From Ianthella basta (lineage: Eukaryota; Porifera; Demospongiae; Verongiida; Ianthellidae), in contig OZ025868.1 of the NCBI GenBank assembly GCA_964019415.1, positions 3,080,961 to 3,144,960 of the forward strand: a stretch of 64,000 bases of DNA, given 5' to 3'. The position numbers and the translations under genes were made by a program. Shown here piece after piece: positions 1 to 23,200 of this stretch. Below the pieces are notes generated by a model, which made no database searches, was not told the DNA's origin, and worked only from the letters and a program-made list of their open reading frames with translations. The number at the start of each line of letters is the position of its first letter. Position 1 is the stretch's first letter.

Positions 1-69
1 GCATGGCCACAGTAGCGTGCTGGAATTTGTTTGGTCTGCACCTAGATCTCTTCTACATATTAGGTGTTG

Positions 70-10202
<10,133 letters not shown>

Positions 10203-10275
10203 CTAGCAGTAGAGTGTGTATTACAACATGGCACCTGGCAGTATTCATCTTTAGGACTGCAGTGTGTGAACATAG

Positions 10276-10281
10276 AATAAA
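10276..10281 (+). other. Likely poly(A) signal of gene A
   Basis: AATAAA 74 bp after the stop codon; a second AATAAA follows at about 10305. Confidence 0.55.
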
Positions 10282-10989
10282 TGCACATGTAGGCCAAACA
10301 CTTTAATAAACTTAGTGACAGTCATAAATGGCTGTATCCCATGTAATAAGTGATTTATATATATGGCTAGTGCCACAGCAGCATGTATACAAGTAACTGC
10401 ATATAATTCATAGAGTATAAAGTATAATATATATAGTTTCAGATGTTCAAGTAGGAATGTAGGATATATGGCTAGGGGCAGTTAGACAGGCCCGGGGGGG
10501 GGGGGTTCCAAAGAACCCCCCCCCCCCCCCAACACACACACAGCACTGGATGAGTTCCACTTGCCACTGAGAACTATACATCTATCATTTGGTAACTGCA
10601 GCGTTGTAGTAACAGCTCACTTGATCGATGTTGTTCAATAGCACACAGTATTAATATTGCACATGTCTTATGCAGTGGTCTGTAATAACACAAACAGTTA
10701 AAGCTTCTGCTAGAGCTTGATGAAACATTGAGTACGGCTTGGGAGTGAGCAAAGAATGTGCAGTTCCACTTTGGCTGGCCAAGAACCCTCCCATTTCTTG
10801 ACCAGCCTTAGGGCCTGTTGGAGCTCAGTCCAACCAAATTGTATTATTATCTGAATATTAATTAATTACACAATTAACCCTGACAGCCGCACCCATTAGT
10901 AATTTGTTGGTGTATCTTAACATCAAATACAGTGATTTGAACGGATCTGGAGTCATAGCACTCACATACTGCAGCAACGTTAACTGCAC

Positions 10990-11790
10990 ATGCACAGTAC
11001 ACACTGGATAGAAGTGATTGTGTCAATACATCCAACTAAATTGCAATGTGCACATGCATAATGTACAGCTTACAGGAGACCCAGTTATAATCTTGACCCG
11101 TGCCGTCGTGTAACTATATGTGCGCATCAAGTTGACCAAGTAAATGGAGCAAGGCCCACTGTAGGAAGAGACTTGCCTACACTAGTCTTGTATAGCCAGA
11201 CTGACATTTGCAGACTCCACCAAGATGTACTGAACGTATATACCTGAAAGATGGAAGAAGCAGAGACCATCTTTAAGGTGGGTGGAGTCTACAAATGGCA
11301 ATCCAGCTATGCAAGATGATACACCACTCGATAGCCAAATTGAGATTCCTTCAACATGATTAGAAAATTACATATAGAGTCCAACTTATTTTGGTAACAT
11401 TTACAGTGTAAGGTCCACTCTATATGAATTAAATTAGACACATCCAGAACAGCCCATTAATATAGGGAAATTCACATAATGTTAGTATAATATGTACTTA
11501 AACACCAGTAGAGTCCAATGGAAGCTGTTATTACATAAGTAGTCTCATTGTGTACCATCCTGTTGCCATGTGTTGCCAAAGACTCATTCTGTCAAGGCCC
11601 TATCATCTCCCTTTGCAATCAACTGTCCATTCAATCTGAGTGGAGGAGGTGAAGTAGTCCTTAAGTGTGAAGAAGAGGTGACGTATCACAGGAACACTCC
11701 ATGCCCTTCCAGGCAACTTGTGTCTCAGTCTGTGACATTAAAACCTTTCCACAGTTTAATCAACTGTATAGTATATGACCCCATTCATTA
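10990..11790 (+). repeat. Type II 3' flank relic after gene A
   Basis: Shares ordered motifs with 50790-51480 downstream of C2: GAGACCCAGTTA, GTAGGAAGA, ATGAATTAA...ACA, CAGAACAGCCCATTAAT, then the TGAGTGGAGGAGGTGAAGTAG block. No type II gene stands before it here, which suggests one was deleted. Confidence 0.6.
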
Positions 11791-14156
11791 ACACACCATC
11801 ATGCTACACACAAAGTATAGCAAATATTATGTAATACACTGCATGTTATATGCTCCCTGTCTACCCGTGCACTATCAATCCACTAGACCAGACCACTAGC
11901 AATTCTATAGCCTCCATTGTGCATGTACATTAATGTTTAGACACACACGTGTGCACACACACACGCACGCACACACACACCAGTTGTGGCCAGGCCAATG
12001 TCTAATTCTGGACATGAAATCGTAAACGAAACCACTGTGTAAATGGTCGTTGTATCCCGCAGACACTTTCACCACAGAAACACACTCATGTTGTACGTGA
12101 CCTCACCATCACCAGCAATGGTGAAGAGAAGCCTCACCATCGCTTAATCCACAATACCAAGTTCAGCAAGTTTTTGCAATTCCTGTAGTCATTTGAACTA
12201 TGTGCTGTTTTTACACAATAAGATGGCCGCTGTTGAGTGACTCCAAAGTAGCCAAACAATAGACTCGGACAGTACCTACATACAGTAAGTAGCATGATCA
12301 AGGGATTGCAATTGTAACACATGCCGTTGTCCCCTCATACATACACGCAATTACGTATGCAGAGGCATACTGTACAGTATAGTGATGGCACTACCTAGAG
12401 CTAAACTGCACAACAATGCTTATATTGGAGATGGTCTATGTACCGTGGTTGTACTAACGAAAGACAACGTTAACATTGTGAGCTACACAGGTATTTAAAG
12501 ATGGAATGGAACAATGGCTGTTGGCAGTGACTAGTGGTTCAGCTGTCAAAGGGTCAGCTAAAGGTCTGGAGGTTGTTGGCCCTGGTCAGGTCACTGTCAT
12601 TTTCTCCTCCCCCTCTCTGTCTACCATGTGTAGTTCAAAACGTTGTCTAGTGCTTATATTGTTAAAGCACAGTCTCAGGACACAGAAACACTCTTTAAGT
12701 GATCATTATTCCAGGTATATCTCTACAGGAACCACCTACAGTACAAGGGGCACTTGTGTCTGTTATGACAAGGCACGTGCCGACTTGCAACCGCTACATG
12801 GCACTTTCCTCTGTGGCTGGAAGCATTTACACTTCCGCTTGTTCTTGTCCTAATTGTGCTTAATTCCACAAGTCGATTGGGTACTTGCATACAACATTTG
12901 AATGACAAAGTAAATGAATTGTAAGTTTCATTAATCAGTTGCATGTGGGAAAATGTCAGTCTACAATGGAAATACACTAGAACTCTCTACTCGTAGCTAC
13001 ATTGAATTTAGGGGATTGATTGCTCAGATGGTGCTGATGGCAATTAGGGCTAGAAACAGAGAAAGTACTATAGAAAAGAGTCAACTGAATGTGAAATGAA
13101 CATCTTCATACTGTACATATATGCCTGCACATAAGCACACACACATGACTGAAGTACATGACTGCAACCATTGGTGTCCGTGATAGCTACATAGGTACAC
13201 CAGTATGCATGGCTATACATGAGGTAAGAGCACTGAGGGGGAAACTTGAACACAGGGGTAGTCCCATTCCAGCTAGCATTTGGCTGGAGATGGGTTCCTG
13301 ATAGCTATGAGAGGAGCCAAGACAAGCTAGCTAGCGAGAATAGCTGAGAATACCAATAACGTTTTGTGCAGATGAATCTGTTCTCAGTTTCGCATAAACT
13401 GGCAGTACCCAAGGTGTCTGCCATATTTTGGAGCTCATGGGGCATGCATAATGAGAGCGTTGTTTGAATAGTTTACACATACCTAAACCCAGCGTTGTAT
13501 AGTTTTCTGTACTTTCATTCCTCAGTCGGCACTTCTGAGGTGGAACTGTTTGGGAAATTGTAGCATAACTCCACATCTATAGCTAGCTAGAGTGTTGAAC
13601 TGACCTTGAACTTGAATAATTGCAAGCATTCCACTAACACCGTATATACGTAGCTATTACATACTGATAGGCAGCAACTAAGTGCAATTGCCTAATTCAA
13701 GTAACATTACAGCTGAACAAAATTAATGTAAATGTACCACAGAAGCACTTTCAGTCTATAAGGCAAAGCATGCAATATTTGCAGTATGTTGTCTCTGAGG
13801 GGGTCGCACAGTACAGGAAGTGCCTGGTCAGACTTAAGCATCCATTCATACCATGCATATGGCCTGGGCAGCTTGCAATTGGGCATACACCGTAATTAAA
13901 GCACACATGTAAATTGTTGTTATGTTATGAATATGAATGCATGCACATGTATATAGCTACACTTGAAACCTGAAAATCTTTGTGTTGAATAATAATGTAA
14001 CTGATGCATTCACCAGCTCTATTCATATCATGAAACAAGTCAGTTTATGAGCAGGCCTCACCTGAGTAGGTCACGACTCACAGCTGTGAAACAGGGTGAC
14101 CACAGCAGTGTAGAAAGAGCTGCTGCACCTAGATCTCTTCTACATATCAGGTGTTG

Positions 14157-16812
14157 ATGGCTCTCACTGGTGGAACTCTTAAAGTGGTTAGCGTTGCTTT
14201 GGCTGTCCTCTCTCTACTGCCAAGCTCCTGCCAAGGTAACATTATAATATGTAGGGATTTCAAATTTAAAGTTTTTTACCGACTAACAAATTCTAATTGC
14301 CAGTACTGCATGTGCAATAATATAATTGCTTGCCCATCAATCAGTTCACTAACATACATACTGGTCAAGGATGTGTATACATATATAACTCCGCAATTAT
14401 ATGTATTATATGCTTTGTTGAAAACTTGATCATTTACTTTGGCTACAACTTCCTGTGCTGTCCTGTTCAGTGAGCTAGATATACTGATACCCACATTTCA
14501 TTCGCTGTATATTATGTAATTACAATAGCAAATTACGGTAAATATAATAGTTATATAATTGCAGAATAATTCCAGACAAATAGTGATTCAATAGATGCTC
14601 ACAGCTGTGTTGGTCTGCATTAACATGAACTTTGAGAACAATACTGCATCTTAAAGCAAGGGGGAGGTGGAAGTAGGACGTTTTGACGTGGAGGTCTTTG
14701 TCAACTGCTTACAAAGAAGTATATATGTGTAGTAAGCAGTTGACAGAGACCTGCGGGTCAAAACGTTCTGCTCTCACTTATATGTGTATAATTATATGCT
14801 ACAAGTATACATGAACCTGATATATATGTTAGGTATATATATGACATGTGTGACAAATGACATATATAGCAATCCACATATCAGAACATACTGGGTGCTG
14901 GTATGACCTTTTGTGAACTATATACATAAAGTGCTTACACAGTCACAATTGAAAACTCAAGCTGAGCCTTTAGAATTGTTTGAGGTGTATGGTCATGACA
15001 TACACTTACATGCAAACAGGCTTGCAAGTACATTATGAATGTTTGCTTAACTAATAATTTGCACATTATAAACATGTATAGTGATATTGATCTACATATT
15101 CAATATGCAATCTCTTTCATGATCATTGTAGTGATGCTCTTTCAGTTATAGAATGAAACATATTTATTCTGTTTGCAATTGTGTGCATTATCTACCTGTA
15201 CATTGCATTATACTGTATGGCCGTGGCCGCATAAATGCATGATGCAAACATGCATACATGACTGATCATGACTCCTCAGGATTATATATAATTCCTCACT
15301 TCTTCCACATGTACACACGATTGCATGCAATGCTGTGTGGTCTAGGTGAATCAATAACACTGCTGCTTTCACAAGATCAGCACAGTCTTTGTTTTGATCA
15401 ACCTGTACTGCTGATTTGCCAGCATCCACTACTACCATCGGGAATGTTCAGCTCAATCAGACCTAGTTGGAAAGAAGATGGTACTGTGTTTACACTTGAC
15501 GGTGTCATGTTCCGTTCCGTGAAACGGATCAATGAGACAGAGCACGTGTTTGAATTGGTACCCATGCGAAACCACTTTGAGCCATCAGGAGCACACAACT
15601 ACACCTGTTTCCTCCCACTTGCTGGGGGAGGTGTACTGGAAAGTAACCCCGTGCAAATAAGTCCCATCAGTAAGTTACTGTCATTTCTTCCATTGAATTG
15701 TCACAGATTGCTGTGTAACCCATGCTGTAACTTACTGCTTTGCAAGCTGATTTTGTATGGTTTATAATTATGTATGACATTGTATGCACATGCAGAAGAA
15801 CTCCCTGCACCAGAGCTGCATGTGGTTGAAGTAAATGAAACAAGTGTTAAGCTAGAATGGAATCACTCTATAACTTGTTTTGAGGACTGTGATATCACAT
15901 TCAATCTGACTTGGACTCCATCTGACCAAGGGCAAAGTGGATCAGTTGAAACAAACAACACAATGTACTACATTACTTCTCTAAATCCTGATGAAGGCTA
16001 TGAAGCAACTCTCACCGCAATGTGTAGGAAACAGTCACAAGTTACCATGGTCAGCAAAACAGTGGGCGTGGCTTTTAGTACTGTATCAGGTGGGTAAATA
16101 GTAAGCAAACGCAACACCAATGCCTCCATTATAAATATTATTAACACGAATGCATAATATAATATGCATGCACAAACCACTACATATATAATAATGTACA
16201 ATGCATGAATGCATGCAAAATTAATGCATGCATGCATGCATCTAAATCCATCATATCATTTGGTGTTTGATCCATTTGAAACAGACTCAGCCACTCCTAC
16301 TCGAGACATCAACAGTACTGGTGAGATAGAGACAGCCTCTCCCAGCCATCTGGAGTTACCATGGCCTGAAATCATTGGAGGTGGCATTGGATTTGCTATT
16401 CTGTTTGTCGTTATGGTGATCCTGATCATCCTTTTGTGTATTTGTACTGTAAAGATGAAGCAAAGAAACCCAAAATCTGGATCATCACAAAAACAGGATA
16501 AGAAAGGTATATATGCGCATGTGAGTATGTTACTGTGCAGTACACACTGTACATGCATGTGCATGTGTGCAAATATAGGCATGCATGGGCTTATATAATC
16601 TGTTTCAGTAATTGTAATCTACTGCTGCAGGGGCAGACAGCGGCCTCCCAGTCCATGTGTATGACACTGTCAACTACACTACTCAAGGAGTTCAGATCCA
16701 GGCTAACCCGAACTACACTCCCATTGCTCAGAGCTCACAGACACCGACAGGAGCAGTTCCAATGCAAGCAAACCCATTTTACATCACTATCAGTGGCCTC
16801 ACTGGCTTGTAA
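14157..16812 (+). CDS. Gene B: type I receptor, Ig + FN3 + TM + double-NPxY tail
   Basis: Exons 14157-14235, 15346-15669, 15796-16089, 16285-16506, 16631-16812 give an intact 366-residue frame, all phase-1 GT-AG introns. Signal peptide 1-26; Ig 27-134 with two Cys, SWKEDG and NYTCFLPL; FN3 135-232 with a conserved Cys-rich start (CFEDCDITFNLTW) and YEATLTAMC; TM within exon 4 after PWPEIIGGG; tail 307-366 with VYDTV, NPNYTPI and NPFYITI. NPxY motifs are known docking sites for PTB proteins and endocytic adaptors. It is followed 388 bp downstream by the type II gene C1, which makes a type I/II pair. This is the cleanest example of the short form. Ligand unknown. Confidence 0.88.
14664..14780. 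repeat. Imperfect inverted repeat in intron 1 of gene B
   Basis: Arms around 14670-14712 and 14732-14778 pair over about 40 bp (AGTAGGACGTTTTGAC against GTCAAAACGTTCTGCT). The right arm holds GACCTGCGGGTCAAAACGTT, similar to the hairpin of the 18106 insertion. Confidence 0.6.
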
Positions 16813-17200
16813 CTAACAGCAGACTGTTATACAACAGTATTAAGGTATAGCATGCATTATATACTGCAGCATGCAGGGTGTAATGTGGAGACACAAACAC
16901 ATTATGTTTATTCTCTTGTTTTATAATTATCCCTGTATAAGCATATTCTCATCTTAAGATATTTTGTGCTAATACCAGTGATTTGGGACACACTTCAACT
17001 GGGTTAATGCCCTGGCACATGAGTAGCCAAAGCTTGTATTGCTGCATGATGAGATTCATAGTGGACATACATAATTGGGGCTTGCTCCAACTTGCCTCAA
17101 TTATGCAATGTTTGGTTCTCAAGGATACACTTAGTCCAGCAAACTATATATGGCTATAATGAATGTAACATTCCCAAATTTGAACCGGGGAGGAGTGAAA

Positions 17201-20200
17201 ATGAAGAACCAAAGCACCCTTAATTGTGCCATCCTTCTGCTTGCAGGTGACTATAATACTGGTTTCAGACAGTTACAGTGTGGTAGATCAACATGCTATC
17301 TATAACGTTAACCTATAGCTATAGCTACCTAACTTTAGACAACTAAAGGCGAGCACGTATAAAGCTGTTAGCTATCAGCTACGTAGCTATTGATCTCTTT
17401 CGCTTAAGAGCACTAACCCATAGTCATTTTTGCTGTGCTTGGTAGCCGTGTATGGCACTGACACATTGTTAGCGCCTTCTTTCTCAGGTTTATTTTGTCA
17501 AGTCGTTTCTCAACAGTGCGACCTGCGTTTCAACCTCTCCGTGTCCAACCCGAACAACATCGCACAATTTATTGGCCTCGCTGCTAGCGAGAAGGTTGCT
17601 GCAGGCGGTAACAGTACAGGAAGCACGCTCACTTGCTCGTGCCCTACCAATCCTGCATTACCTGCTCGGTGGCATGGTCCGCCTATCAGTGCTCCTTCCA
17701 ACGAGTCTTCTCAACAAGCAAAAAGCATATTTCCAGTCGAGAAGGAAGTACCTGTGGCATCTGGGTCACTCCACATTAACAGCATGTTTATCTGTGCTGA
17801 GGCTGGTAACTACACGTGTGTCATTGGTAACAATACAAGACAAGTACTGGTGCTGCCGGTTGGTAAGTGCAACAGATAATTGTTGTATATGGTTCATTGT
17901 ATGTGTTTTGTGTGAGCTGCAATGCATCACACAGCATCCATTTTTGTGTACATCTTCAGGTGTGAATTGTATCCCGAAAAATGTTACTATAACACCCAGT
18001 CCCAACAGACCACTTGACACTGATGAAGCTGTGACCTTGCAGTGCTCGGCAGTAGATCCAACAGGGTCTGGTCTCAGCTACCGGTGGCTCAAAGATGATG
18101 TTCTGTTTTTTGTACTCTTGTGCAACTGAAGAAGGCCCTTTTGGGGCCGAAACGTTTTGCCTTTTGGTAAAAAAAGTGTACCACGTGTTTAACGCTCAAG
18201 TAATCCCCCCTTTATCGATGATGTTCTGATTCTAAATGAGTCATCATCTGCACTGGTGTTGAGTGCAGTAGGACCAGATGAGATTGGAGTGTATGCCTGT
18301 CATGCCAGCAACAGAGTGGGCATGGAGAAGCAGGGTTTTGATCTTGCACCATATGTCGCAGCATGTAAGTTCCCTCCAAGTTCTTGCACATGTACATAGA
18401 TCTTTAGTGCATCTACAGTTAGCTACACATGTATACACACTCAGCTACTGAGTAAATGATGAGGCATGATACATGCAGACAGTTCCCTCATTAGCATCTG
18501 TCATTGGCATTTTGAATGCTTCTGTTAGACACCACAATTTGTGTACAGTTTGACGGAACAATCGGTAGCTCATTATACCAAACTTTCAGAGTTTCCATCA
18601 GCTCTCATATAGACCAGCACAGAACTTTCACGTTTCTGTGACTTGACCATTATGTGGTTGTGTTTTTTGCTCTTTCAATGAAGTTTACATGTTAGCTGAA
18701 AGATTGGGAGTGAAAAATTCAAGTGTTTGCTTCAGCAATGCCATACAACTATTATGCCAGCATCCACTACTACCATCGGGAATGTTCAGTTCAACCAGAC
18801 CTAGTTGGAAAGAAGATGGCACTGTGATTTCTCTTGATGGTAGCATGTTTCGCTCTGTGAAACGGATCAATGAGACCCACGCAGTCTTGGAGTTAGTACC
18901 CGAACGAAGCCACTTTGAGCCATCAGGAGCACACCACTACACCTGTTTTCTCCCTCTTAATGAAGGAGGTATAATAGAAAGTGACCCTATACTGGTTATA
19001 CCTCAAGGTATGGAAGGCACTGCACACTGCACATGTACAAGTACAGTTGATTTCAGTACAGTTGTGAGATACAGTACAGAGTGAGATAGAGCTAAAGCTA
19101 AAGTTTTTCGCCGAATTTGCCGTACCCGGAACGCAAGTTGTTCCCCTGTCGCAGCAAGGAAGAATCGCAGCGGCTCAGAGCCCTGGTGGATGACTCACTA
19201 TAAAGTCAGCATGATGTGTGCCAGAGTACAGCTAGATGGCCGGCACAATCGCGAAGTTACAGCCATTGGAATTCAAAGTTTACGAAGTTACCCCACGTGA
19301 CCTTACGTGACCTTTTCTCTGTATTTGTGTGTAAAAAACGTGACCTTACGTACAATGTAATGTTCATCTGTACACATGCTTATAGTAACAGACCTCTGTA
19401 CTCAGGACCAGGCTCTATATTATTACAGTGGAACCCCTATAATGCGAACACTCTTCGGAACAAGAGAAGTGTCCTGATTGTAGGGGTGTCCGCATTTCAG
19501 AGGTACGGCTTATATGCCCATATGTTAAAGCAATCATCTACTATGCATGAAAAATATCAGAATAAGACGAATCTGTAAAGGTAGAGGTGGTTCGCTCAAG
19601 TACTCGACTCACGCACCATTTCTGAAGACGATTCTAAAGGGTAGCTGTTCGCGCTGAACTTTCCCATGTTAAAGACACTTTCAAAGCGCTTGATATAGAC
19701 AATTTGCAGCACTCGTCAACTTTTGTGCTGTTCATGTCACTTGCAGAGGTAGTGTCATGAAAAAATTGGACCCCCCTGAATAGGTTCCCCCCAGTCCAAA
19801 TATTTCGAAATATTTGGACCGGGGGGAACGTATATTATGGGGGGCCAATTTTCACGTGACAGTAGCGATTCAAATCAAGGAGGGGCCATTTTCTGAGAGT
19901 TGCATAGGGCACAGGGCGCTGTCCGCAATACGGAGTAACAGAGTGTCCGCATTTCAAGGGGAAGCTTATACAGGTAGAATAGGGCCAATCGTTGAGACTT
20001 TAGAAAGTGTCCGCATAATCGAGGTGTCCGCTTTCAGGGGTGTCCGCAAAGCGGGATTCCACTGTATGTAGATTCACAGCTTTTGGGGGGCGCCGAAGGC
20101 ACTCCTATGTTGTTTTCAGATTTAGGTATTCGTATGGCTTATGTGCGTATGTATTAGTCAGGCGTCGCGTGACCCCTCCTCGCGGAGGGGCCACGCGAGG

Positions 20201-23200
20201 GCCGTGTATAATTTTTGGACCAGAACGGACCGACCGGACCGGACCAATACATTAAATAGGGGTCTGTGCGGTCGATCAAAACGCTGCCACTCACACGTTT
20301 GCCCTTTGTATTGACTTCTCTTGCTCTCCATTGGTTTTCTGTGCGCTTGGTAAGACTCTCCAGTAAATTAGAGCGCTGTTCGGCTTGCGACAGGATGTTT
20401 ATACATAAAATAGTAAGTGTCAGTTAGCCGAATGGTGCTCTAACTTACTGGTCCCGTCTGGAGAGTCGTACCAAGCACAGAGAAAGCCAACCTAGTGCAG
20501 ACAAGTCAATGCAAAGGGCGAAAGTGCGAGTAGCAGCTTTCAGATCGACCGCACGGCCCCTATCTAATGTATTGGTCCGGTCCGGTCGGTCCGAAAACTA
20601 TACCCGACCCACACGAGGCTACTATATAAGCATACGTATGTATGACATTGTATTTGCAAATGGCCACGCTCACGTCGTTCTTTATTACAAAGCTTAAAAT
20701 AATCTATTTTGGCCTTTCGCCGTCTATCAATCGAACGAAATGTGTTCAAGAACATGATAGAGTGATACTCGTAAAAACCTTAACGAAAGGATCTTCTGCG
20801 AGATACAGCTCCAATTATCACGGACGGACATTGTAAAATGGCCGCGCTCGACGCTCTCTGTTTGCTATGCTCAAAATTATCTTCTTCGTGTTTCGCCGTG
20901 TATCCAAATAGCGAAAGGAATTTCTAGAACACGTTTAAGTAATATTATCGTAGTAGACTGCTTATCTAACTATTCACCCGCGAGGCAGTGGCAAATACAA
21001 CAGTGGTCAAACGACCCGTTGGCCTAGCTATGAGAGACAATTGAATCATGGTATTACCACTTAGAGTAGCCCTTGTAGCCAGTACACTCCTCCAGTCACA
21101 AAGTAACATCTACACCCTCATTCAGAGTGTTATGTAGATCAAAAGCATCAGTGAAGCATTTTGACAGTTTAGCTAGTAGCTACGGGTGCTTTCACCGGAT
21201 GGTCTGTGGACTTGAAACTCTTGCAAACTCAACAGTCTATGGCATCGTGATGTATCTTTCAGGCCATGAGCAATGCTGCATCCCCAACTAACTGAACTAT
21301 TGAACATACACTGGGAAGTTGCTAGCAAGTAGTTCGAGTTCAGGGGTGCCCCGGCGCCCCATGAGTTTTTTTTAACTTGAAATACTTGGTACCTTAAATG
21401 TGTGTGTGTGTGTGTGTGTGTGTGCTGAGGTTACTGAGGTATTAAGAAACGATGTCATGTTTACCTATTGTGAGTGACAGAGCTGCGACCGAAGGGAGCA
21501 AGTATAGAGTTGGGGCAGCAGCCCCACGAGTTTTTAACTCGAAATACTTGTTTAACTTGAAATACTTGGTACCTTAAATTTTACACACAGATAAACCACT
21601 AAAGCCTAGAACACCTAACATCAAACCAAGTATATGGGAAGCAAGGATCAGCTGGAATGGCAGTTATGACCAATGCTTTGAGTTGCAAACTTCCTGTGAC
21701 CTCGAGTATAGCATCTCCTGGACTGTAGCCAGTGGTGGGCCTATGTTCAGTGTAACTGTTCCATTTTCCGAACATGAGTACACCATCACCGGCTTAAGGC
21801 CAAGCACTGGGTACACCGTGAATGTGACAGCACAGTGCCAGGCAGACACAGCACTGACTAGCCCTGAGTCTGTGGTTAACGTTCCCTTCACAACTGAAGG
21901 TTAGTAAAGGATTAGTATTATTGTACCTCTATGTTTTATCTATTTGCTGTGATATCAGAGAGTACGATAGTACTCTCTATGTAGGGATGGTACAGGGTGT
22001 TTCGAAATCACAATACATTGGCATAGGGACAAAATCGCGAAAAGCGTCGAAAACCGCCAAAACGAAGCTTCGTAGGGCTAAATACGAAATATTCATACAC
22101 TAAACTGACCTGGAAGGCAAGCGAACGTGGTGTGTCAGCGAGAAAATGACACTCGAAAACATCCATTTTCGTCTTCATATTCTTCTTCATATTCTTCTTC
22201 GCCAGCTGTAACTGACGAAGAGAATTAGCTATCGAACTAATTCGCACACGAAACTACTTAAAATTAACTGAGCTGTATTCTTTCAAAGTATAGGCTCCGA
22301 AAGCGTGTTGTTCACACATTGGGGTTACCGAGTCTTTCGGGAGACGTTGCTACGCGGAAGACGCCATTTTGTGATGACGTTGAAGAACGGCAGTTTTCCG
22401 CCTAATTTTCCTTCAGTTTCTGTCCAAAATCTAGCTAACACCTCCAGGAGGCCGTTTCAGTTGTATACGAGACAAGGGCTTAGGCCAAAGTTAGCTTGCG
22501 CGTCGTTTCAAAAGGTCATCCGTGGACCCGCCATTTTTAATTAGTACTCGGCTAACTTTCGGTCACTGTTTCTAAGTTCTTAGGTGGGCTGGCGCGAAAA
22601 CTAGGAGATAGCTGACACCTCGAGCTCCAGGATTACAGAAATAAGGTCCTATACTGTAACCTGCATGGATGTCCTCTAGTGGCACTTAGCATGTGCAGCT
22701 TGCACACCATAAAAAGTATAGAAACTAGAAATAATAAAAAATTTCTACAAAAATAGCAAAGATGTAGGGATGGCACAAAAAGTACAGAAACAAGTAAAGG
22801 CTGTTACACAGTGGAGCATTAACCATCGTCCCTACATTCAAGTGTGTAGGACTATAAGGTGCGACATTCTTGCATGTAGGGACCATGGTTAATGCTCCAC
22901 TGTGTAACAGCCTTTACTTGTTTCTGTACTTTTTGTGCCATCCCTACATCTTTGCTATTTTTGAAGAAAATTTTTATTATTTCTAGTATGTATAAAATGT
23001 AAGGTGTGCATAATCCATATGCACGACCAGACATTTGGCGAAAAATTGGCAGTTTATGAGCAATATGCCAATCACTGTCATTATTTCCAACTGTCAAATT
23101 GATTGTACTTTACCATTATAGCATAAGATTTGCCTATAACCGCCAAATAAAGAATCCACCAAATGCCAGTGGTTTGTGCATTTACAATTGGCCAAAATAC

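Larger units (their letters stand above)
10203..14156. other. Spacer A-B without an intact gene
   Basis: About 10203-10720 matches the 3' flank of gene E. A poly-G/poly-C hairpin lies near 10491-10531. About 10990-11790 matches type II 3' flank. About 13800-14156 resembles the upstream region of gene E. Otherwise no coding signal; the short open frames lack domain similarity. Confidence 0.6.
19008..21590 (+). other. C1 intron 4, a nest of repeats
   Basis: Only about 260 bp separates the corresponding exons in C2, so over 2 kb has been inserted here: a DNA transposon, a foldback, a diverged tandem pair, and R1 and R2 repeats, listed separately. About 19090-19425 is GC-richer sequence with repeated CGTGACCTTACGT and is otherwise unexplained. 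Confidence 0.7.

Noticed and set aside
18120-18160. Definite hammerhead ribozyme
   Set aside because: The core resembles CUGANGA...GAAA, but an unpaired A flanks the stem and stem III is not convincing. Kept only as a hypothesis.
21445-21575. tRNA-derived SINE
   Set aside because: No A-box/B-box pair or cloverleaf could be recognised in the R2 repeat; left as an unclassified repeat.
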